Assembly: GCA_015680685.1 (NCBI GenBank)
Contig: MNCI01015984.1
Location: 975,790 to 1,039,714 of the forward strand
Direction: 5' to 3'
DNA length: 63,925 nucleotides
DNA from: Gnetum montanum
Lineage: Eukaryota > Streptophyta > Gnetopsida > Gnetales > Gnetaceae
Both the position numbers and the translations under genes were made by a program. This document shows, in pieces, positions 47,087-58,570 of this stretch (position 1 is the stretch's first letter; every line of letters starts with the position of its first letter). The notes beneath the pieces were generated by a model. That model saw nothing but the letters and a program-made list of their open reading frames with translations, was not told the DNA's origin and made no database searches.

Positions 47087-48646
47087 CTTATCCATTTTGT
47101 TAAGTTTGTCACCCAATAAGTCCTCCAAAGATGGTATGAAATTCTTTCCATTGATTGCTAATGTTTGGTTTTTACCTTTAAGTTATGATGTTGATACTAA
47201 GGTATGGTTCTTTTGATATGATAGGCAATGAGTCCACTTCATCCTTGCATCCATAAATTTCTATGGTCTCTCTTGGCTTGGAACTGTACAGTCTCTTTCT
47301 TCAAATTAATAAGAACTTTCAATGAATCGGTGACTCGGCATTTCTCAAACTAAGGAAGGACTCAAGGATTGAAAAGGGTGTGGCTTCAAGGGAACTTGAT
47401 GTGATTGTGTTGGCCATTCTCTTGGGTGCTTGGATGTTTTTCTTCTTGAGTTTTCCTACCGTTCCGATGTTACAATCTCATTGGGAAGCTGAGTAAAAAT
47501 AAAAATAAAACTAATAAGTCTTTTCATGGTGTGGTTTCCACAAAAAAAATACAAACACAAAAAAAAAACAAAATAAAAAGAACGGTGGGAATTCAAAGCA
47601 CACCCCTTAGAAGAAATAAGTATTTGGGCTACAAGCACTGGTTATGGAACTAAAATAAACATGTTTCCTCTAACTAAGACCCTTCTCGCTTCCTAACTTC
47701 TCATCTTTCGGTTCGTCGGAATGGTGGTGGCTCTTTGGAGAAGGCATTCTTGTTACTGCAAGTGGATGGGTTGGCTGAATGTATTAATGCAAAGTCACTA
47801 GATGTGGTTTGTTTGAGGCCAAATTTGGAATGGGATCTACTAAGTCACATTAATCATCAAACACACAAGGGGTTGTACACCACCTTGTTCATGAGACTCC
47901 ATTCCATCTCCCTCTTCTGTCCATCATTCTTTCTCCATTGTTCACCTCATTGCCGGTTGTATCATTAGTGTATATTTTGGTTGACACATTGTTTTCTTTT
48001 TGGTAAATTCTTGTGGTTAAGACTTTAACTCTTGTTCCGAATGACATTCCCAGAGCCTACGGACTCTTTGAATGTCGGTTTGACAAGGCATTAAGGGCAT
48101 GAGCTTGCTTTGGGGAGGACCTACTAGCATTCCTATTTGGTACACCAATTAAATTCTTTCCCTTAAACATTTTTGCGATCAACCTTATTTTGTTCATTTC
48201 CATCTTGACATCCATTTCATTGATGTTACAGTTGTCTCTTTTTCTCCATCTTTCTTGTTCTTTTTCTTTCTCCATTCTCTTGCTACCGGATGTTCGCTCT
48301 TAGTCATGGGGGTCCTAACCCAATTTTTTTGATTTTTTCGATTTTCTCCTAGCCCCTACACCTTCAATAGTCACCATTATTATATCTCTATACCCATATC
48401 AGTCATACCACAACCTAGCCAATAGACCTTTCATCGAAGCAAGGTATTAACTGCATTAAAATTAATTTACCCTTGCTAATATAAAGACTGTGTTGTGTGT
48501 GCAGATGGAAATCATACAACAACGGATTTGATCTAGAGGGAACACTTGGAATGGATCGGTGCTAAAGCAGCTATGCAAAGAATGCGATTGATGGCACACT
48601 TTTGGATAGACAACAAAAGGTGCAATCTTGGCATTGGCAACAACAA

Positions 48647-48650
<4 letters not shown>

Positions 48651-48686
<36 letters not shown>

Positions 48687-48698
48687 TCTCTCTCTCTC
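48651..48698. repeat. (TC)n microsatellite
   Basis: About 24 dinucleotide units with one CCC interruption. E4 and E6 have only short TCTCTC runs at the same place, so the tract expanded in E7. Confidence 0.95.
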
Positions 48699-48899
48699 CA
48701 CTGCCAAATAAGGCCTGATGTCAAATGTATAAAGTGTTCACTCTTGTTGTCATGAACACCAGTTTTGTCATGTTCTATAATGATGATCCGTTCACATGTC
48801 ATCCCATTCACCATTAGTTCCATTCACGTCAATAATCCCATACCTTACCAATATTTTGTAAGGAACTCAAGGACGAGTTTTTATTCAGTCATGGGGGTA

Positions 48900-49685
48900 T
48901 GATGGGACGCGATATTGCATGGGTCGTGATATCGCGTACACGATATCCCGTTCACCGCAATATCGCATTCCTTGCCCTCCCTTATTTCTCATTCTAGATC
49001 TAGACCATAGGCAAACTCTTGCAGTTTTTCCATTATAGAGTTAGAGTAATTTCCATGTGCCCATAGTAGTAGTCCCAAAGTGAATGGATCTTTATTCAAG
49101 CAAATATTGTACTTGAGAAAAAGTTTGTGTATGGAAATAAAGATAAAATTTTGGATAAACCTTGAAGTGCATGAACTAAGCTAAATAGGACTTTAATTAT
49201 TATTATTTATTGTTCATCATTTAAATGCTTTATTAGTTAATTAAATATCTCTCAACCCTTAACTCCTAGTTAAGTGCATTCAGTACGACTGCTTCGAGCA
49301 CGTGCGTTACGCTTGGTAATCCTAGCAACGAATAGCGTTTGGTAATCCCAGAAGGTTGCATTGGCTTAGGGTATGAATGGCAAGTGGGAACAGATACTAA
49401 TGCTAGGCATTAGAACTTAGTTAGTTAAAGTTAGTTACTTAGTCTCTTCACCCTTTCCTCTCTTAGCATAGGCGATTAAAATAGAAAAGATATAAAAATC
49501 ACATACCTCAGACTTACTTAACCATACAACCGTGACAAATACAAGTAAGTTTGGGAAAATAATGAACAATTAACCTTAAGTGTTCCATGAGGCATGTAGG
49601 CACTTAGTCTGTGGAATTCGACTAGATCGTGCGTGTAACGCTCGTATTTGTATGGTTGAGTGTAGGGGTACCTCGCCACTCATCA
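48900..49685 (+). repeat. E7 3' LTR
   Basis: 786 bp, TGATGGGACG...ACTCATCA, preceded by the tract TTCAGTCATGGGGGTA (48884-48899). U3 contains GATATCGCGTACACGATATC-type palindromes at 48928-48948. The usual TATAAATA is not visible: the place reads CTTATTTCTCA. U5 has the two CTTGGTAAY units near 49312 and 49340. E8 gag text follows directly at 49686, so E7 had inserted into E8 gag. Confidence 0.9.
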
Positions 49686-50690
49686 CCCTCATAGGCAACC
49701 AAATCCATATGGGTACTATGTTTAGAAACATGTCTCCCCTAGAAGTTTGATAAGTGATGCATCATTCCAACATCACTATTACCCTCCAAAATACCACCAA
49801 ACACATTCACCGTCTACTCAAGGGAAAATCCCATATTCATATCCTTATCATCCTCCACATCCCTCTACACCTACACCTCCACCTTTAACTCAGTTACCTC
49901 CTGCTCCATCCATTCATGGTGAAATTCCTCCATGGTTGTAGCAACAAAATGCTACCAGGGCTATACACTCACAACCAGTTTTTCAACCAAGTGGTCTAGA
50001 TAATCGATCAAGGAAATGACCCTTCTTCTAGCCCAGCAGTCCTCTCTGACCTTCACAACCTACTCCAATTGATCGCCCTACATCTCTAGTATCCTCATCC
50101 TCTGCATCAAATACCTTGAGCACCCTTCAAACCAAGTGTCACCTAAGATCCACACTGTAATGCTAACTCATGTTGTTTCTAACTGGATTAAGGCTGACAA
50201 CCTTTCTAAAAAAGGATCTGATCCAAGAAGTCCACTCATCTTTCTACAGATTACCAGAGAAGAGCCATGCAAGGCTCTTCTTAACTCTAGTTCTAAAGTT
50301 AACCTCATCTCCCATGATATGTACAAAGCCTAGAACCTACCACCTCTTAAGAAGAGCAACATCTGTTTAGAATTAGCAAATCAATCGATTACTATTTCTT
50401 TGGGATTAGTAGAGGACATTGAAACCACAATCTATGGATGGTCTTATCCTGCTAATTTTCTGGTAATCAAGGTGGACAATTGTAAAAGTGACTTCCCCAT
50501 CATTATTGGAAGGGCTTGGTTAAGAATGGTCGATGCGCAAATGGGTATACGGGACTTATCTCTTGAAATATCTAAGGAGAATGAGTCAAGAAAAATTGAG
50601 AAGAAGCATATTTCATGCATCACGTATAGTGACAATGGGTGCAATTGTGTGCAAAATATTTGATCAATCAAAAGCGCATACATTAAGGCT
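49686..50690 (+). pseudogene. E8 gag tail and protease, active site lost
   Basis: Starts inside the Tyr/Pro-rich gag tail (Q-I-H-M-G-like text shared with E1), with the short open frame 49747-49941. The protease region follows: V-V-S-N-W-I-K-A-D near 50170, catalytic L-L-N-S-S-S-K-V-N (normally D-S-G), L-I-S-H-D-M-Y-K-A near 50305-50333, then the open frame 50400-50663 with V-E-D-I, F-P-I-I-I-G-R-A-W-L and the Cys-containing linker. Confidence 0.82.
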
Positions 50691-52440
50691 TGCCATCAGT
50701 GTGTGCAAGAAATTAATATTCAACGGTGTCTATATGTAGTAGTCATAAAGCAAGAGGATACCCAGTGGTTGATAGCTGATTTAGATAGTAGCATAATATG
50801 CATGGAGCCAGCTAAGAGTTTAACTTGTGCATTTGTTGAAGGCATGGATAAAACTAAACAAGTCCATTCCTAGCTCTCTAATGAAGATGATGATAACTAT
50901 TGGGAAGAGTTGGAAATCCCTGATCACTATAAGCAAGAGCCCTTAGAACTAAAAACTTTACCAATTAAAATGAAGTATGCATTTTTAAAGAATGGTAAAC
51001 CAGTCATCATTAATTCCAAACTTGCTCCTAAATAAAAAGAAAAGTTGTTAAAAGTGATGAATAAATGGTCAATAGCCTTTCCTTGGTCATATCCAGAGCT
51101 AATAGTAATTGATCCAAGGATATGCCAGCACCGCATCTACATTGACCTAGCCATGAAGCCTAGAAGGTAGCTACAGAGGTGACTAAACCCCAAATTAAAG
51201 AAAATTGTTAAGGAGGAAATAGAGTAGCTCCTCAAGGCAGGGTTTATCTATCCAATCACGAATAGTGAGTGGGTTAGCCCACTCATAATTGTACCAAAGA
51301 AGGATGGTAAATGGTAGGTTTACATTGACTTTAGGTTGTTAAATATGGCAACATTTAAGGATCACTTTCCTTTACTATTTGTGGATCAAGTATTAGACAC
51401 CATATCTAGGCATTATTATTATATTTTTTTGGATAGTTATAGTGGCTATAACCAAATCCAATTGTGCTAGAAGACCAAGCCAAGATAACATTCATGAGTC
51501 CCTAGGGAACTTTTGCATACTGTAAAATGCCATTTGGCCTATGCAATGCCCTTGCAACATTTCAAAGCTTGGTTCTTGGTATCTTTCAACAACAAATTGG
51601 TAGTAGTGTTGAAGTTTTCATGGATGACTTCTCCACCTATGAAGCTACATTTGAGCAAGCCTTGGACCAACTTGAGCAAGTACTAAAGAGATGTGTTGAG
51701 ACAAACCTATGGCTCAATTGGCAAAAGAGCCATCTCATGGTCTAAGAAGGCATTGTGCTAGGGCACCGAATTTTGCAAAAAGGGATTGAGGTAGACCTAG
51801 AAAAAATAAGGATCATCCAAGGAATAACACGCCAACTAGATACCATTAAAGATGTTCAGTCATTCCTTGGACACACTGGTTACTACTAGTGCTTTATTGA
51901 GAATTTCTCTAAGATTGCAAAACCATTTGTAGAACTTACAAAGAAAGATGCACCTTTCATTTGGACCAAGGAATGTGAAAATGCATTCCAACAATTAAAA
52001 GAGAAACTCATAGAAACACCAATCCTACAAGAACTTGATTGGTCCAAATCATTCCATATCATGATAGACACATCTAACTATGCTTTGGGAGTAGTACTCA
52101 TGTAGATGGATGATAAGAAACATCCATATTATATCCACTGCATGAGTCAAATCATTATGGAAGCATAGTTAAATTACACCACCACAAAGAAAGAATTAAT
52201 GGTAGTGGTGTATGCACTAGAAAAGTTTAGATATTATGTGCTAGGTTACAAAATATTTGTACATATGGACCACAATGTAATTCACTTCCTTATGAATAAA
52301 CTAACGGTGAGCCCTTATGTTATACAGTGGCTTGTGATCTTGTAAGAATTCGATCTTACTATGGTAGATTGAAAAAGAACCAAGAATGTGGCTACTAACC
52401 ATCTTTCTCGCTTAAGATGGAATAACAAAGAGGAGGAGAG
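50691..52440 (+). pseudogene. E8 reverse transcriptase and RNase H
   Basis: RT in several frames: P-L-I-I-V-P-K-K near 51280, D-F-R-L-L-N near 51328, D-H-F-P-L-L-F-V-D-Q, L-D-S-Y-S-G-Y-N-Q (Gly to Ser), P-F-G-L-C-N-A (51530), and the catalytic F-M-D-D intact at 51617-51628. The open frame is 51527-51745. RNase H: M-I-D-T-S-N-Y-A-L-G near 52060-52090, Y-T-T-T-K-K-E-L near 52180, H-M-D-H-N near 52265 and a degenerate N-H-L-S-R end near 52400. Many TAG/TAA stops. Confidence 0.88.
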
Positions 52441-52786
52441 CCTGCTCTCTGATTAGTTTCCTAATGAACCCCTCTTTACTAGAGCAATAAATGAGCAAAT
52501 TCCTAAAAAAGCAGTATGGTATAATGGCATCCTCACGTATCTTCTTACTCAAGAGATGCCACAGGACTTGAATTTTAGGAAGAAACAACAATTTCTTCAT
52601 CAGGTCAAATACTTCATGGAAATCAATAGACACCTTTACAAGGTGTGTGTCAATGGCCTGATTTGTTTGTGTCCCTAATGAAGATTAACTACGTGTTCTC
52701 TAGGATGCCAATGAAGGACCTTGCAAAGGCCACTATGTAGGAAGATGCATGGCCATAAAAATCCTAATGATAGGATACTATTGGCC
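52441..52786 (+). pseudogene. E8 integrase N-terminal fragment
   Basis: Matches the start of the E4 integrase region (30000-30310): the K-K-Q-Q-F-L-H text near 52580, the block before the zinc finger and G-Y-Y-W-P near 52770-52786. It stops there; the catalytic core, C-terminal domain and U-rich 3' region are all deleted and the ORF3 promoter-like segment follows immediately. Confidence 0.8.
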
Positions 52787-52840
52787 CTGTTGATGAGGCC
52801 TCGTTGACGCAATACAAAAATACTATATATACCACTGGAA
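52787..52840 (+). promoter_or_regulatory. E8 internal promoter-like segment before ORF3
   Basis: TGTTGATGAGGCCTCGTTGA is followed by AAAATACTATATATACC (52818-52834). The E8 3' LTR U3 carries the same unusual motif, GTCGATGAGGCCTCATCAA (about 56419). TATA-type text at the corresponding place occurs in E3 and E5. Promoter activity is an inference from layout and motif sharing. Confidence 0.5.
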
Positions 52841-53288
52841 ACTTTGGAATTTTTTGCAATTTTCTCATAACACACAGGGAATTTTTTTAATTTTTCAGAG
52901 CCCAAAACCTTCCAAAGTCCATAACTTTCAAACCGTTTGTCCAAATCACTCCATTTTCCAATCTTGCACTTACCGAAGGTAAGATCTTTATCGTAGGGGC
53001 CACAAACCTTAAGGTTTTAGATGTAATTTTCAAAAAAAAAAATTCTAACTCCCGCAGGGATTAGTAACCTTAATCATACATAAACATCAAATTTTTCCAA
53101 GTTAACCCTTCCAACAACCTTTGGGATGATTCATCAATGATAAGGCATAAATAGAAATAATAATTAAGTTAATTAAATCAGCCACAATCACAACTTAGCC
53201 AAGTGTAACTACCCTTAAGAGTTAAGGTATCCCAATGACTTTAAGGTTACACAATGATTGCTAATCCATGGTTCTATTATGATTATAG

Positions 53289-56144
53289 ATGGCACCCAAA
53301 CAAAAGCACCTGAAGGAAGGAGAACCCTCACAACCATGAGAGAAATGACCTAGATATGGAAGGGGCCAGCAAGAGTAAGGCCAAGAACAATAAGAAGTGA
53401 CCCATGCAATTGGACCTCTTTGTGAGGAGCTCAAAGTGGAATCTGTTTGACAAATTCTAAAAGAAGAAGTACCTACAAAACAATCTCAACAAGGAGAAGT
53501 GTGTGGACATGTGCCAAGGCTTAAGGTCACTATGACTTAAGCCTACCTAGACATCATTAAGTCCCAAGAGATCCAAAGATTAGTTCTTCAACAGATAAAC
53601 TTTGGACCATTTTTGGAAAAAGCTCCAGAGGATGTCAAAACACAACTGCAAACCTCTCCCATGTGGCTAGTCATCATGACCATTGAAGAGTGGTACATGG
53701 AAGAGACCTATCTCTTTTGAAATAGCTAAAGGCTAGGGTCTGTTGTAAAAATCAAGGACATTCAAGTGTCCTACTCAGTGGAGGCCATTGCACAGGCACT
53801 GGGGTTACTAGACATTAGAACACAGTTGGAGGAGATATCAACAAAAGGTGATCCTGAGGAAAAAAGGGAGTGGACCCAACGATGTTATGGGGTAAACCAT
53901 AAGGAGTATGGTGCACTAACACCAGCAAAGAAAATTTATTTCAAGATTGTGACCTATCACCTCAATCCAAAAATGAGGCCAAGTAAGGTGATTACTTTCT
54001 CTGCTCAAGCATGTGCCACTCTAAGTGGGAAATTTCCTATTAACCTTCCATAGTTGATTTATTTGGAGATTGAGAAGCATTTCAAGGAGAATGAACATGG
54101 AAGGAAGACACTGGCCTTTCCGTGTCTCATCAAGAAACTTTGCAAGAGGATAGGTATTATTTGCTATTTAACTAACACTCTCAAGCATGCTCCCTTGGCC
54201 TCATGGGTAGAAATCATGAAAGATAAAATGCCAACAACCATTCAAGATGAGTAGCTATTGCTACCACCACCCACTCAGGACACACCACTGGAGGCCCACA
54301 TAGTCATTAAGCATCTATGAAAAATCTGAGAGCAACTATTACGTAAACAATAGTAGCAGGCAAGAATGAGTGGGGAAGATCCATCTATGTATTGGCTAGC
54401 AATGAGTCACCTTAATGAGGTGGCCTGAATAGTTATCCAGATGGAGAGGGGTAGTTTCATTTTCTTTACTCAAAGAATGCAACTACCTTTGAGGTTGAAT
54501 TCTAATGCTTGGGAGGTGATGTTGTCATTAGCAACACATCATCTATTCCCAGAAATCTCTAAGAATGCTACCACTTTCTCTATGAGGTTGGAGGAAGGTG
54601 AAGAGGCAATTATCTTGGTGATGCAGCACCAAGGGTAGGAGATAGCAACAGAAGTGGTAGCTGATCATGTAGTTGAAGCATTGAATGCACCTGTAGCATC
54701 TGTACTAGATATATCTACACTCCAAGATGTGCAGACGTCTACAGGCATGATCAGTAGGATATTGAATGTAGCCCATCATGAACAACTATTGGAATGACTA
54801 GTACGAACCAGGCAACCGACTCTAAATATCTTTAATCTTATAAAGAACATCACTGCAACCCAATTAGAGCTACTAAATGTAAGGGGTAAATGCATCATTT
54901 TGGAGGAGCAACTAGAAATGACCCAAGAGCAAAATCAATGTTTGGCTGCAGAGGTTGCTAAACTTTGTGCCCAACTTGCAAAGCAAACAATCCTTAGCTT
55001 AGAAACAACTAGAGATGAAGCTATCAAACAACTTTAAGAACAATTTCAAAAGGCTAAGGAAGTAGTAATGACCATCTTTAAATAGTCCATGGAAAAAGCT
55101 AAAATGCATTCAATTAAAAAGAACTTGAATCAAATGTGTCAAGAAAATGAAGCATTGACTGCACAAAATCATTGCTTGTGAAATGTTGATGCTCAAAGAG
55201 ATCAAATGCAAGAATTCATTCATCAATAGTAAGATCAACTTGTCAAGGTCAACACTGAACTAAGGAAATTAACTACAGAGAACCAAAATCTACCAATGGA
55301 GGAGGTACACACCTTGTGACAAAATTCTACCATTGAAATCATTGCTTGGAAGAACAAAGTTCTTAAGTTTATCAGAGTGAGAAAGCACTACAAGGACCAG
55401 GTTAGCTTGCAAAAATAAATTAATGAAAGAGTAATCCAAATGGCAAAATCTAAAGTAAATGAAACCCTCCAGCAACTTCAATAAATAAGAGAGATGTGGT
55501 AGCCCATCCTTGATGGGATTGATGCCTACAACAAAGTGGAGATTCACTTGAAGCAGTTGTAAATCAAAGAGATGACAAAGTATATGGAGCTGGCCAATCT
55601 CCATTACGTAAACCTAGAAATGCTAATAGCTAGACAACCATGGTCAAAATTGGAAAAGTAAGTGGCTAGCTCATATCTACTATATAAGGTTGAGTTCAAA
55701 CACCATAAGGACACCAAGTAAAAGCTTGAGATTGCTAACTCTGAACTTGACATTCTCAAAGGGTGATTCACATATCAATGATCCATCACCAAGGACCTAG
55801 CTAGATGAATGCATGACTACTAGGAGTTGAAGAACATAGTGCGAGCGTTTGACATTGAATGAAAATAGTTTACTACCTAGTTTATCAATGTCAAGGAGTT
55901 ATTTCTAGCTATCCCATGTCCTTGGGATGTGCCTATTCCAACCCACATTAGGAAAGCTATGTGGAAAATGCATGATTCCAGGAACAAGGAGGAGAAAATG
56001 AAAGCACTACTAGATGCTTTCCACTTCCCACCTGAAGTTGCAGTAGTAGTAGGACAACCACATCCACCTCAACCACCACTAGTGCATAAAGCTAGTGAAG
56101 GCCCCTTGAAGCCTCAAGAACCATCATCGTCTGGGATTGTTTGA
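53289..56144 (+). pseudogene. E8 ORF3: long coiled-coil protein in the env-like position
   Basis: Starts M-A-P-K-Q-K-H at an ATG that follows ATTATGATTATAG. An N-terminal region with I-N-F-G-P-F-L-E-K-A-P-E and E-E-W-Y-M-E-E-T (53600-53710) leads to a globular part, open at 53766-54053 and 54054-54254, with K-I-Y-F-K-I-V-T-Y-H-L-N-P and F-P-C-L-I-K-K-L-C-K-R. The latter resembles a domain often labelled putative plant transposon protein (unverified). Then come Glu/Gln/Lys-rich heptad-like helices (about 54880-55750) with L-E-E-Q-L-E-M-T-Q-E-Q-N, and a Pro-rich C-terminus ending S-S-S-G-I-V (56144). About 950 codons with many stops and small shifts. No signal peptide or membrane segment seen, so not an obvious envelope protein. 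Confidence 0.6.
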
Positions 56145-56377
56145 TCTTCTCCAATAAGCTTCACATCATCAAGGAATGTGTTGTCCAATTTTTGAAGAGT
56201 TGTGCTATCGTGTTTAATTTTGTGTTCTAAACACCACCATTTTTTGTGATGTGTTGATCCGTACACCCAAGCAATCCATTTTTTGTCAAGTCAGTCAAGT
56301 TTTTTTTGTTGAAAGAAAAGTTAATCAATAATTCCATACCTTTCTAATTTTGTAGAAGAACTTGAGGACAAGTTTTC

Positions 56378-56394
56378 ATTCAATTGTGGGGGTA
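56378..56394 (+). promoter_or_regulatory. E8 polypurine tract
   Basis: TTCAATTGTGGGGGTA directly precedes the 3' LTR. Confidence 0.65.
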
Positions 56395-57315
56395 TGATGA
56401 GTCATCATTGGTTGGCTACGTCGATGAGGCCTCATCAATGTAGTCGATTACATTGATGAGGCCCCATCAATGCATCTCAACCTGTGTCAACAAGGCCTTA
56501 TCGACGTAGTGTCTATCTGTCATCTATAAATATGTGCCTACTAGTCCCATTTATGGGAAGTCCAGATTTCAATTATAGTAAATCTCTTGCATTTTTTCCA
56601 TTCAAAAGTTAGAATTTTTTCCCTGAGTGCCCGTAGCAAGAGTCATTGAGTGTACTACTCTTTATTCAAGCATTGTTGTACCTAAGCATGATAGTGTGTG
56701 CGGCAATAAAGATGAGCTTTCTAATAAACCTTAGAGCACTTTGGATAGAGTATCTCTTTTATTTATGCATTCAATATTTTCAATTATTTCTTAATTATTT
56801 TACAAAATATTTTCTAGCAATTGAGTTAATAAGATTATTAAGCTAGATAGATTAAATACATAAGTATGATCGCTTCAAGCGTAACATGTATTCATTTGGT
56901 AATTCCAACAAGGTTATTTTCTTGGTATGCCCAGTAGTGTAGCGCTTGGTTGCCCAGCAGTGGATACGTGGGTTTAAGATGTGTATGGAATGTGGGAATG
57001 AATACTTATGTTAGGATTAGTTAAATAGTAGTTAATTAGTTAATTTAAATTCGTTAATCAAATTCCTTTTACCTACATTTCAAGCACCCAAAATATAAAA
57101 TACAAAATGATAAAGATCAGATGCCTCAATTACACTTAACCATACCAACGTACATCACAAGTGTAATTGGAAGGACAACTATTGACCTTAAGGCTAGATT
57201 CACTTCCTAAAGGGCTAGTGCACTAGAAATGACAAAGTCCATGAAATTCAACTAGATAGTGCATGAACACTTATGATTTGTATGGTTGGGCGTAGGGGTA
57301 CCTCATCACTCATCA
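56395..57315 (+). repeat. E8 3' LTR
   Basis: 921 bp, TGATGAGTCATC...ACTCATCA. Unlike the other LTRs, its U3 (56415-56515) is built from GATGAGGCC-type units, including a perfect 14-bp palindrome GATGAGGCCTCATC, instead of GATATC units. ATCTATAAATATG (56522-56534) is the TATA box; AATAAAGATGAG is near 56705. U5 has GTTGCCCAGCAGTGG text. E5 3' sequence follows at 57316. Confidence 0.9.
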
Positions 57316-57980
57316 AAGGTGACTTGGTTTGAATCTTAAACAAAAAGGCTAATGATTACTTTAGCCACTGATAAAACACAAGAATTTATTATGCCTAAGG
57401 TAAGACACCTCATGTCCTGATTTATGCAAATGCTTCTAAGCCCATTTCATCTCACTATTTGAATAGTCATAACTTATGATTTTGTGTAACATAGAGTTAT
57501 TTTCCCAATTTGGTGGTACTAACGTGTGTCTTGCTAAACAGGTATGCATTACATTCAACTCCTTAAGTATCTAAGAACACTTCTAGGCATGGTTATAAAA
57601 GGGCATTAATGGCTAGATCCTACTTTGGGGAGGACCCACTTGTATAGCTATTGTATCTTATACCTTCCACATGATTCCACATCATCTTGAGCCTTCCAAT
57701 TTTAATAAATGACAATAAATACTTTTAATATCATTCACACTATCCATTATAATGACACAACACCATTGTCTATCTCATTCATTCCATCAACACCTCATAC
57801 ACTTTCATAGCCCAAGATTCCTTAATCATAGACTTTCAATGCTTATTTTTCACAATTAAAGCATCATCTCCATTTCATGATCCTTTCAACATGCTATATA
57901 TCTTCCAACCATTTGATGGGACTCAATTCTTCCTTGAAAAGCCTTAAGAAAAGTTGATTTCTTCTAAGGTGCAATCATAG
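57316..57980 (+). other. E5 3' non-coding region, second part
   Basis: Text such as GGCTAATGATTACTTTAGCC and CTTTGGGGAGGACCCA (about 57622-57637) matches E3 22260-22880, so this is the continuation of E5 after the rearranged E6-E8 block. No coding sequence. Confidence 0.7.
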
Positions 57981-58066
57981 TTATGATATCGTAGGCACCT
58001 ATGATATCACATCTATGATGTTGTATTTATGATATTACACCCATAAAACTATATATAGTGTGGAGG
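57981..58066 (+). promoter_or_regulatory. E5 internal promoter-like segment before ORF3
   Basis: TATGATATCGTAGGCACCTA is followed by three more GATATC-like half-palindromes and CATAAAACTATATATAG (58041-58058). It shares layout and about 17 bases of the first motif with E3 at 22882. The E5 LTR U3 has the same class of motif. Confidence 0.5.
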
Positions 58067-58570
58067 AGTTAGAAAAAAATTTCATTTTTGATTTTCATAA
58101 AATAAGAGTTGTTGCCAATTTTTCTTTCCCACTCAGCTCTTTGACACCCCATCTTCTAATGCCCATAACTTGTGCATTCTTGCTTCCATTTTCATGATTT
58201 TTGAGTCTATGTGATCCTAGAGTGATCATCTTAGTTGTGGGGGGTGTTAGGAAGGAAAATATGAGTTGAAATTTTGGAAATTGCTAATGACTTGAAGGTA
58301 TTATAAGGGTAAGCTTAAGGAGGCATATTAAGAATTTTTAAAATAAATCACTCATGCTTGGGCCAAAACAACTTTAATAAGACTCCTAATTGATCATACG
58401 ACTCATTTTACACCATAGAAAACTACTAATGGGGTTGTTCTTAAAAAATGTTCTAACTCTATAATCATAATGAACTAAGAACATGATGTAACTAAGGGTA
58501 TGAGTAAGGTACCAAATTGTTACCCATTTATGAGAAACTTTAGTAATTCAAAACCCTTGATTAATTACAA

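Larger units (their letters stand above)
46861..48885 (+). other. E7 3' non-coding region
   Basis: Starts at the pol-end motif TTCAGTCATGGGAGAGATGG (46904-46923), then U-rich DNA with a (TG)n run. CTTTGGGGAGGACCTA is near 48107-48122, the internal tract CTTAGTCATGGGGGTCC at 48298-48314, and ATG 48505 follows GTTGTGTGTGCAG with only a very short frame. Colinear with E4. Confidence 0.6.

Noticed and set aside
46836-47216. Hydrophobic 126-codon frame as a membrane or envelope protein
   Set aside because: The Phe/Leu run comes from the U-rich non-coding tract found after pol in all copies; its frame is not conserved. The same holds for 21263-21463 and 31296-31508.
48462-48823. Glu-Arg repeat protein on the minus strand
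   Set aside because: Translation of the (TC)n microsatellite.
37452-57315. E6-E7-E8 block as a single composite insertion
   Set aside because: The ends are TGATGAG and CTCATCA, but the flanks CTAAG and AAGGT do not match and about 360 bp of E5 are missing at the site.
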